DNA from: Acidobacteriota bacterium
GTDB taxonomy: Bacteria > Acidobacteriota > Terriglobia > UBA7540
Reading direction: 5' to 3'
Length of the DNA stretch: 7,108 nucleotides
Assembly: GCA_003171295.1 (NCBI GenBank)
Contig: PMYF01000864.1
Coordinates: forward strand, 1-7,108
The position numbers and the translations under genes are program-made. The notes beneath the pieces are model-generated. The model had not been told where the DNA came from, searched no databases, and worked only from the letters and a program-made list of their open reading frames with translations. Positions 1-5,295 of the stretch are shown here, piece by piece; positions within the stretch are counted from its first letter, which is position 1, and each line of letters begins with the position of its first letter.

Positions 1-244
1 AGGCGACTACCGAAGAGCTACTCCCTCGAACCCCGTTTCGGGACAACCATGGGCCCAGCAGCCCGCTCAAATTTCGCTCTCCAATTTCACGGGCAAGAGG
101 CCACCGACGCCAGAGGAGGAACCGTAAGGCGCCGGGATAGTTTCCAAGTCCACAGGCAGCCATGACGAGCGCCTTCCTCCGGGTTCCAATTTTCTGATAT
201 TCTCGAAGATACAATCAGGTCATGCTTCGTCGAGAGGTCGGGGG
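1..244. other. Non-coding leader upstream of the histidine kinase
   Basis: I find no supportable gene here. Visible structure is minor: a 4-bp stem with a TTT loop at 32-42 (CCCG/CGGG), and a CTGAT/ATCAG inverted repeat at 194-198 and 214-218 close to the kinase start. The stretch presumably carries the promoter of the two-component operon. The end of any upstream gene lies outside the window. Confidence 0.6.
210..215 (+). promoter_or_regulatory. Possible -10 element of the kinase-regulator operon
   Basis: TACAAT differs from the sigma-70 -10 consensus at one base and lies 29 bases before the kinase ATG, a sensible distance for a short leader. No good -35 hexamer sits 16-18 bases upstream; the nearest is a poor TTCCAA at 184-189 with a 20-base spacer. 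The CTGAT/ATCAG inverted repeat (194-218) overlaps it and could be a regulator site. This is weak evidence from sequence pattern alone. Confidence 0.2.
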
Positions 245-1441
245 ATGGAAACTCCAGCCGGCGTGCAAAATCGCATTCGCTCCATAGCTTTGAAATTTGG
301 AATCGCTGCCCTTTCTGTGGCGGTGGCGCTCCTCATAACCCAAGCTCTTCAGCCCACGGTCTTTCCCACGCCCCTGTTTTTTGCGGCGATCGTGATCAGC
401 ACCTGGTTTGGCGGCACCGGACCAGGAGTGTTTGCGGTGCTGTTTGCGACGGTCCTCCTGGATTATTACTTCGTTTCGCCAACCCGGGGCTTTTCGATGC
501 ACCCGGCCGGGTTGTTGTACCTGGCGCAGTTTTCGCTTCCCGCCTTGTTGAGTAGCTGGTTCGTGAAAAAAAGGAGGGAGGCGGAGGCGGCGCTCAAGGA
601 GGCGCGTGATCAGTTGGACGTGAAGGTCCAGCAACGTACCGCAGAATTGCGACGGACCAACGAGCAGTTACAGTTGGAGATCTCCGAGCGCAAGCGAGCC
701 GAAGAAGCTTTCCACAAAACCCAGGCAGAACTCGCTCACCTGACCCGGGTGATGACCATGAGTGAGTTGGCAACCTCCATTGCGCACGAAGTGAACCAGC
801 CTCTCGCGGCCATCGTCACGAACGGAGACGCTTGCGTTCGTTGGCTGGGGCTCGAACCACCCAATCTGGACCGTGCCCGAGACTCCGTGGCGCGGATGAT
901 CAACGAGGGAAAGCGGGCCAGCGAAGTGATAAAACGAATTCGGGCTCTGTCGAAAAAGACCACGCCACACAAATCGGCGTTGCAGATCAATGAACTCATC
1001 CATGAGATGATCGCGCTTCTGGGGACGGAGCTGCTGAAGAACAAGATTCGACTGACAACTCAACTGGGACCCGACGTTCCCCTCGTCTTCGGCGATCGCG
1101 TGCAACTCCAACAAGTGATTCTGAACCTGGTGGTCAACGGCATTGAGGCCATGAGTGAAGTGCAGGGAAGATCACGCGAGCTGTTGATACGGACAGAGAA
1201 GGCGAGTTCCGATCGAGTACAAGTCTCGGTGCAAGATTGCGGCTGCGGGCTCGACGCAGAACAATCGGAGCACCTCTTTGAGGCCTTTTTTACGACGAAG
1301 CCGGGCGGCATCGGCATGGGATTATCCATCAGCCGAACTATCATCGAGGCGCATGGCGGGAGACTGTGGGCGAGCCCGAATTCTGACTATGGCGCAAAGT
1401 TTCAATTCGCCTTGCCCATGGCTGAGGGGAGCGAGTCGTGA
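245..1441 (+). CDS. Membrane sensor histidine kinase (DUF4118 membrane region, HisKA, HATPase_c)
   Basis: This 398-residue kinase should autophosphorylate on a histidine and pass the phosphate to the response regulator encoded directly downstream. Residues 12-105 hold about four closely spaced hydrophobic segments with very short loops, resembling the KdpD-type DUF4118 region. Residues 108-165 are a charged, probably coiled-coil linker. The H-box is around 173-190 with phospho-acceptor His181 in HEVNQPL. The ATPase domain shows an N-box at 289-301 (Asn294, Asn298), a G1 box DCGCGL at 331-336, an F-box at 344-352 and a G2 box GGIGMGLS at 354-361. No PAS, GAF or periplasmic sensor domain is evident, so the signal is probably sensed in or near the membrane. 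GAGAGG at 232-237 lies 7 bases before the ATG and supports this start. Family assignment is strong; the stimulus is unknown. Confidence 0.93.
   Translation: METPAGVQNRIRSIALKFGIAALSVAVALLITQALQPTVFPTPLFFAAIVISTWFGGTGPGVFAVLFATVLLDYYFVSPTRGFSMHPAGLLYLAQFSLPALLSSWFVKKRREAEAALKEARDQLDVKVQQRTAELRRTNEQLQLEISERKRAEEAFHKTQAELAHLTRVMTMSELATSIAHEVNQPLAAIVTNGDACVRWLGLEPPNLDRARDSVARMINEGKRASEVIKRIRALSKKTTPHKSALQINELIHEMIALLGTELLKNKIRLTTQLGPDVPLVFGDRVQLQQVILNLVVNGIEAMSEVQGRSRELLIRTEKASSDRVQVSVQDCGCGLDAEQSEHLFEAFFTTKPGGIGMGLSISRTIIEAHGGRLWASPNSDYGAKFQFALPMAEGSES
1424..1431 (+). promoter_or_regulatory. Ribosome binding site for the response regulator GTG start
   Basis: GAGGGGAG lies 6 bases before the GTG at 1438, inside the end of the kinase gene. 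It supports the GTG start, which overlaps the kinase stop codon as GTGA and implies translational coupling. Confidence 0.6.
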
Positions 1442-2064
1442 CCATTCCAGACCCCATCGTGTACCTCATCGATGACGATGAGGCGGTACGTGTGGCAGTG
1501 AAAGATCTTCTCGAGTCGGTGGGACTGCGAGCCGAAACCTTTACTTCCGGCCGGGAGTTTTTGAAAGCAGCGCGCGCGGATGTACCCTCCTGCCTGATTC
1601 TGGATGTTCGTCTTCCGGGAGTAAGCGGGTTGGAATTTCAGCGAGAACTGACGGCTGCGAACGTTGAAATCCCGGTCATCTTCATAACCGGGCACGGCGA
1701 TATCCCCATGACGGTGCAAGCCATGAAAGCCGGCGCTGTTGACTTCCTGACCAAGCCGTTTCGCGACCAGGAACTGCTGGATGCTATTCACAAAGCCGTG
1801 GAACGCGATCGAGCCAGGCGGGAGGAACAGGCCGGGGTTGAAGATCTCCGCAAGCGATATGAAGAGCTGACTCCCCGCGAACGAGAGGTAATGGGGCTGG
1901 TGGTCCAGGGCCTGCTCAATAAGCAGATCGCTACGGACTTAGGAACGAGCGAGACGACGGTAAAGATCCACCGCGGTCAAGTCATGCGAAAGATGCAAGC
2001 GGATTCCCTGCCGGACCTCGTTCGCATGGCCGAAAGACTCAGCTTACCTGCCCAAAAGTATTAG
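1438..2064 (+). CDS. FixJ/NarL-type response regulator (receiver plus LuxR-type HTH)
   Basis: This 208-residue protein is a DNA-binding response regulator of normal length for the FixJ/TodT/StyR group. The receiver domain spans about residues 6-122, with acidic residues Asp12-Asp14, phospho-acceptor Asp56 in LILDVRLPG, switch Thr84 in FITGHGD and Lys106 in LTKPF. A linker follows, then a LuxR-type HTH at about 142-199, starting LTPREREVM and containing NKQIATDLGTSETTVKIHR. The set of key receiver residues is complete, so it should be phosphorylatable. Its GTG start overlaps the kinase stop by four bases, making the kinase its obvious partner. The likely target is the operon beginning at 2363, where a palindrome lies upstream, but this is inferred from position only. 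Confidence 0.95.
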   Translation: MTIPDPIVYLIDDDEAVRVAVKDLLESVGLRAETFTSGREFLKAARADVPSCLILDVRLPGVSGLEFQRELTAANVEIPVIFITGHGDIPMTVQAMKAGAVDFLTKPFRDQELLDAIHKAVERDRARREEQAGVEDLRKRYEELTPREREVMGLVVQGLLNKQIATDLGTSETTVKIHRGQVMRKMQADSLPDLVRMAERLSLPAQKY

Positions 2065-2167
2065 TCGCCTGTCCAAGCGTGTAATAGACTCCTGCACCTC
2101 TCCGACGCTACCCTTAAATCAGCAGTCAGGGCTTCACTCCGCAGCCAGCGTGAACGAAATGGCGCCG

Positions 2168-2195
2168 ATCCTCCCCGAGTTCAATCGCGGAGGAT
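2168..2195 (+). repeat. 28-base imperfect inverted repeat (hairpin)
   Basis: ATCCTCC (2168-2174) pairs with GGAGGAT (2189-2195). A C-C mismatch (2175/2188) follows, then CGA/TCG pairing (2176-2178 with 2185-2187), closing a six-base loop GTTCAA (2179-2184). Ten of eleven stem positions pair. There is no following T-run, so a standard intrinsic terminator is unlikely. The 3' arm GGAGGAT resembles a ribosome binding site, so the hairpin could be an RNA switch or an operator; either role is inference. Confidence 0.6.
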
Positions 2196-2272
2196 AGCAA
2201 TTCGGGCGGTGCCCCGGCAATTCACGGCTTTTGACCGGATGCGGACCTGGGCATTCTCAGCAACCAGGGAAA

Positions 2273-2288
2273 TTGCCGATATTGGCAA
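2273..2288 (+). promoter_or_regulatory. Near-palindromic putative operator upstream of the transporter operon
   Basis: TTGCCGATATTGGCAA is a 16-base dyad in which seven of eight base pairs are symmetric, with TTGCC/GGCAA arms around an ATAT centre. It ends 74 bases before the binding-protein ATG, a typical distance for an activator or repressor site. FixJ/TodT-type regulators bind short dyads as dimers, so the adjacent response regulator is the first candidate to bind it. Its right half overlaps a TTGGCA that could be a -35 hexamer (2282-2287), so repression is also possible. Confidence 0.45.
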
Positions 2289-2348
2289 AAACCACTTGCG
2301 TGCACCACTGACACAGATAGCGGTAGCAGATTACTCCTGTGGAGGTTT

Positions 2349-2354
2349 GGAGGG
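2349..2354 (+). promoter_or_regulatory. Ribosome binding site for the binding-protein gene
   Basis: GGAGGG with an 8-base spacer to the ATG at 2363 supports that start. An in-frame GTG at 2339 has nothing comparable in front of it and would itself lie before this site. A further in-frame ATG at 2387 lies just before the twin arginines and cannot be excluded, but it has no comparable site. Confidence 0.6.
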
Positions 2355-2362
2355 TTTTGAAC

Positions 2363-3625
2363 ATGTCCAAGAGAAAGCTTCAGAGCATGAATCGACGATC
2401 GTTTATGCAGTCAGTCGGCGCGCTGTCCGCGTCGTTGGCCCTTGGCTGCAACCGGTCAGGGAGAGCGGGGGCTGCCGGCGCCAGCCGGCCGATCCGCATC
2501 GGGATTCTTGCGACCACGGATATGGCGCCGATTGTCATGGCGGAAAAGCTCGGATACTTCAAGAAAAACGGGCTCGACGAGGTAATCCTGACCAAGGAAT
2601 CCTCGTGGTCGAACATCCGCGACAAACTGCTGATCGGAGAACTTGATCTGGGGCAAATTCTGTTTGGCGTCCCGTTCCTGGTTTATTCCGGCGACGACTC
2701 CGCGGGCAAAGTAATCAAGATCGCGCTGACACTAAACGTCAACAACCAGACTTTGACGCTCGCCAAGGACTTGGCCCCCACAGTCGGTTACGGGCACACG
2801 GGTGGCGTCAAGGCGGCGATCGAAGACATCCGGAAGCGGAATACCAGCCGGCCGCCCACATTTGGTCAGTCGCTCAACGGTTCGTTGCCCGACATGCTCC
2901 TGCGCTCGTGGCTGGCGGCGAGCAAGGTGGATCCCGCCACCGTGCACATCGTAACCGTACCTCCGCCCCAGGCGGTGGCGAAGATGAAGGTCGGCGAACT
3001 CGACGGGTTCTATACCGCCGAGCCGTGGCACGAGGTGGCGGTGCGGGAAGGTGTGGGCTTCACCCACTACGCAAGTCAGGACATGTGGCAGGACGCCCCG
3101 GACAAGTGTCTGGCTGTAAATGCACGATTTGCGGCAGAGCGCCGCGATGAGGTCAAACGTGTGGCCAAGTCGGTGCTGGAGGCGTCGCGCTGGTTGGATG
3201 TGCCGAGCAACCGTATCGAAGGGGCCAAGGCGATCAGTGAGCGCGCGTATGTCAATCTGCCAGTCGATCTCATCCTGCCCCGCTTCGAGGTGGAGGCACG
3301 CTTCAATCTGGGCGGTGGCTTGGGAGAGAAGCAATTCCCGCCGCTCGGTGCGCTTGCCTTCTACAAGGGTGGCCGGGCTTCGTTTCCCCACCGCAGCCAT
3401 GGCGTGTGGTATATGGCGCAGTATGTGCGATTCGGACTGGTCAGGAACCCGCCCGACTACAACGCGGCCACAGATGCCATCCTTATGCAGGACCTTCACC
3501 GCGAGGTCGCGGGCGAGTTGGGGGTCCCCCTGCCCGACGATGATATGACCCCGTTTGTGGCCCAGATCGATGGAGTGAACTTTGATCCCCACGATGTGGG
3601 CGGATCGTTGAGGAGGTACGCGTGA
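2363..3625 (+). CDS. ABC transporter substrate-binding protein, NrtA/CmpA family
   Basis: This 420-residue periplasmic protein should capture a small anion and deliver it to the permease encoded next. The N-terminus has a twin-arginine motif NRRSFMQ (10-16), a hydrophobic stretch and Cys29 in LALGC, so it is probably a Tat-exported, possibly lipid-anchored protein; the lipobox is not perfect. The mature part matches the nitrate/bicarbonate-binding family: GYFKKNGLDEV (64-74), SSWSNIRDKLLIGELDLGQIL (80-100), LNVNNQTLTL (124-133) and GELDGFYTAEPW (211-222). Trp82, Gln129 and Lys248 fit remembered NrtA ligand residues, whereas the expected His position seems to be Pro176. Lys248 favours nitrate over bicarbonate, since CmpA has Glu there as I recall. 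Nitrate, nitrite, cyanate or another small anion is possible. It overlaps the permease start by four bases. Confidence 0.85.
   Translation: MSKRKLQSMNRRSFMQSVGALSASLALGCNRSGRAGAAGASRPIRIGILATTDMAPIVMAEKLGYFKKNGLDEVILTKESSWSNIRDKLLIGELDLGQILFGVPFLVYSGDDSAGKVIKIALTLNVNNQTLTLAKDLAPTVGYGHTGGVKAAIEDIRKRNTSRPPTFGQSLNGSLPDMLLRSWLAASKVDPATVHIVTVPPPQAVAKMKVGELDGFYTAEPWHEVAVREGVGFTHYASQDMWQDAPDKCLAVNARFAAERRDEVKRVAKSVLEASRWLDVPSNRIEGAKAISERAYVNLPVDLILPRFEVEARFNLGGGLGEKQFPPLGALAFYKGGRASFPHRSHGVWYMAQYVRFGLVRNPPDYNAATDAILMQDLHREVAGELGVPLPDDDMTPFVAQIDGVNFDPHDVGGSLRRYA
3611..3616 (+). promoter_or_regulatory. Ribosome binding site deciding the permease GTG start
   Basis: A full AGGAGG stands 5 bases before the GTG at 3622. 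It supports initiation at this GTG, which shares bases with the TGA stop of the binding-protein gene. Confidence 0.7.
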
Positions 3626-4401
3626 AACCCCGATTCCAGGCCGTATTACGAACGGTGCTGACGGCGATGGGTAGCGCGGCTCTGCTGATGGGGGTTTGGC
3701 AACTTGCATCGCTTCTCACCCCCGATTTGCCTGGCCCCACGCGCACGCTGCCCGTCTTGTTTGACATGCTGCGCAACCCGGTCTATGACAACGGGCCGAA
3801 CGACAAGGGGATTGGCATCCAACTCTTCCTGTCACTATCGCGTGTCTTTGCAGGATGGGCCATCGGTCTGGTGATCGCAGTGCCCGCAGGCATGGCACTT
3901 GGCTTGAGCCGCCGGTTGATGGCGCTGCTCAACCCGGTGATGCAGGTCATGCGTCCGATTTCCCCATTGGCCTGGTTCCCCATCGGGCTGGCGGTGTTGC
4001 GCAGCTCACCCCAGGCCACCATTTTTGTCATCGCCATCACCTCGCTCTGGCCCACCCTGCTCAACACCCTTTTCGGTGTGTGCGCCGTCCCTGTGGAGTA
4101 TCGCAATGTCACGCGTGTGTTCCGCTTTTCGCGCTGGCAATACGTGACCAGGGTGGCCCTTCCGCACTCGCTGCCGCACATCGCCACCGGAATGCGCCTG
4201 TCGATGGGAATCGCCTGGCTGGTGATCGTTGCGGCAGAGATGCTGGCGGGCGGCACGGGCATCGGCTACTTCATCTGGGACTCGTACAACTCGCTATCAA
4301 TGCCGCGCGTGATCAGCGCCATCATCATCATCGGCGCCGTCGGCCTGGTTCTGGATCGTGGTCTCGCCTGGCTCGCGGCCCGCGTGGAGTATGCAGCATG
4401 A
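3622..4401 (+). CDS. nrtB: ABC transporter permease, NrtB type (nitrate/small-anion import)
   Basis: This 259-residue inner-membrane protein forms the import channel. It has about six hydrophobic segments: roughly 12-32, 75-96, 103-124, 131-155, 193-211 and 229-250. Strong NrtB hallmarks are YDNGPNDKGIG (55-65), RPISPLAWFPIGLA (111-124) and the segment GGTGIGYFIWDSYNSL (210-225). The cytoplasmic EAA-type coupling loop, which contacts the ATPase, lies at about 166-196 around RVALPHSLPHIATGMRL. The length is normal for the family. The GTG start overlaps the upstream stop (GTGA), and the gene end overlaps the ATPase start (ATGA), so the three genes should be made together. Related TauC/SsuC permeases are the alternative, but the YDNGPNDKGIG stretch is typical of NrtB. 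Confidence 0.92.
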   Translation: MKPRFQAVLRTVLTAMGSAALLMGVWQLASLLTPDLPGPTRTLPVLFDMLRNPVYDNGPNDKGIGIQLFLSLSRVFAGWAIGLVIAVPAGMALGLSRRLMALLNPVMQVMRPISPLAWFPIGLAVLRSSPQATIFVIAITSLWPTLLNTLFGVCAVPVEYRNVTRVFRFSRWQYVTRVALPHSLPHIATGMRLSMGIAWLVIVAAEMLAGGTGIGYFIWDSYNSLSMPRVISAIIIIGAVGLVLDRGLAWLAARVEYAA

Positions 4402-5252
4402 GCGGACTTTTGCTACATGAAGTTGCCAAGTCTTTCGATGGAGTGGCGGCCATTCGCGATGTGGACCTCGCCATTCGCCGCGGTGAGTTCGTATCGATCA
4501 TCGGTCACTCGGGTTGCGGCAAGAGCACGATCATTAACCTGATCGCCGGGCTTGAGCACCCAACCGCAGGAACCATCACGCTCGACGGGCGCCGGATCGA
4601 AGGGCCGGGCCCGGATCGGGGCATGGTCTTCCAACATCACTCGCTCTTCCCGTGGCTGACGGTCTTCGACAACGTCCTCGTGGCGGTTGACTCGGTTTAT
4701 TCTTCCCGGCGCAAAGCGGAGCGTCACGCGATCGTCGAGGAATTTTTGCGCAGGGTGGGACTGTATGAGCATCGCGCCAAGAAGCCGCACCAACTCTCGG
4801 GAGGCATGAAGCAGCGCGTTGCCATCGCCCGAACCCTTGCCATAGATCCCGATGTGCTGCTGCTCGATGAGCCCTTCGCGGCGCTCGACGCACTCACCAA
4901 GAGCACCATGCACGAAGAACTGCTGGCGATGTGGGAACGAGAAGAGCAGAAGCAAACGGTGGTCATGGTAACCCATGACATCGACGAGGCGATCTTTCTC
5001 AGCAACCACATCGTGGTCATGACCAACGGCCCCGAGGCAACTATCGGGTATGTGCTGGAGGTCAACATCCCGAGGCCGCGCGACAAGCGGGCCGTGCTAC
5101 ACACCAAGGCCTGGATTGAAATCAAGGAGGAACTACTCTATCTGCTTACGGAAGCATACCGGCAAAATGGCAAGCGGGCCAGCGAATCGCCCGGCTTGCA
5201 CAGTCACATGAATTTGACGCACGCGGCGCTGGTGGCGAAATCAGGGTGCTGA
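4398..5252 (+). CDS. nrtD: ABC transporter ATP-binding protein, NrtD type
   Basis: This 284-residue cytoplasmic ATPase powers the importer. All nucleotide-binding motifs are intact: Walker A GHSGCGKST (36-44), Q-loop Gln79, signature LSGGMKQR (133-140), Walker B VLLLDEP (153-159, Asp157 and Glu158), D-loop ALD (162-164) and H-loop His193. The C-terminal part with NIPRPRDKR (223-231) followed by EIKEELLYLLTEAYR (241-255) fits the NrtD/TauB/SsuB group. The open frame extends upstream to 3855, but that part lies inside the permease gene in another frame. The ATG at 4398 begins the domain, follows GGAG (4386-4389) at 8 bases and overlaps the permease stop as ATGA. The last 25 or so residues look unstructured. 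Nitrate specificity is inferred from the permease partner. Confidence 0.93.
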   Translation: MSGLLLHEVAKSFDGVAAIRDVDLAIRRGEFVSIIGHSGCGKSTIINLIAGLEHPTAGTITLDGRRIEGPGPDRGMVFQHHSLFPWLTVFDNVLVAVDSVYSSRRKAERHAIVEEFLRRVGLYEHRAKKPHQLSGGMKQRVAIARTLAIDPDVLLLDEPFAALDALTKSTMHEELLAMWEREEQKQTVVMVTHDIDEAIFLSNHIVVMTNGPEATIGYVLEVNIPRPRDKRAVLHTKAWIEIKEELLYLLTEAYRQNGKRASESPGLHSHMNLTHAALVAKSGC

Positions 5253-5285
5253 ATCTCGACGGACTATTGGTTATCTCAAGATTAG

Positions 5286-5292
5286 TGGAGGG
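5286..5292 (+). promoter_or_regulatory. Ribosome binding site for the porin gene
   Basis: TGGAGGG lies 3 bases before the ATG at 5296 and supports that start, from which a clean signal peptide begins. The 43-base gap after the ATPase gene has no terminator-like hairpin, so the porin is probably cotranscribed with the transporter. Confidence 0.6.
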
Positions 5293-5295
5293 TAA

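Larger units (their letters stand above)
2065..2362. other. Intergenic control region between the regulator and the transporter operon
   Basis: This 298-base gap contains no gene I trust. It holds a 28-base imperfect hairpin (2168-2195), a small GGGC/GCCC stem (2204-2214) and a 16-base near-palindrome (2273-2288). No hairpin followed by a T-run is visible, so there is no obvious intrinsic terminator after the regulator. TTGGCA at 2282-2287 resembles a -35 element but has no convincing -10 at the right distance, as expected if the promoter needs an activator. The relatively long gap in an otherwise tightly packed set of genes suggests that transcription restarts here. Confidence 0.6.

Noticed and set aside
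2168..2195. ANTAR-type antitermination hairpin, as in nitrate-controlled nas leaders
   Set aside because: The hexaloop GTTCAA lacks the A at position 1 and G at position 4 expected for ANTAR targets, no paired second hexaloop hairpin is seen, and the regulator has a LuxR-type HTH instead of ANTAR.
2282..2299. Possible sigma-54 promoter (TGGCA ... TTGC)
   Set aside because: The GG and GC elements are separated by 12 bases rather than the required 10, and the regulator lacks a sigma-54-interacting AAA+ domain.
2159..2531. 11-base repeat ATGGCGCCGAT at 2159 and 2521
   Set aside because: It is short and GC-rich; the second copy is ordinary coding sequence of the binding protein, so coincidence is the best explanation.
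2209..2646. 145-codon frame starting in the intergenic gap
   Set aside because: It runs into the binding-protein gene in a different frame, has a GTG start without a good ribosome binding site, and shows no recognisable features.
2732..3709. Long open frame of 325 codons on the minus strand
   Set aside because: It lies antisense to the binding-protein gene, whose family motifs are clear, and its translation is Arg/His/Pro-rich without recognisable domains. It is a by-product of GC-rich codon use.
3855..4397. N-terminal extension of the ATPase frame by 181 codons
   Set aside because: It overlaps the permease gene in another frame, is rich in His, Arg and Ala, and matches no domain. The ATPase domain begins right at the ATG at 4398.
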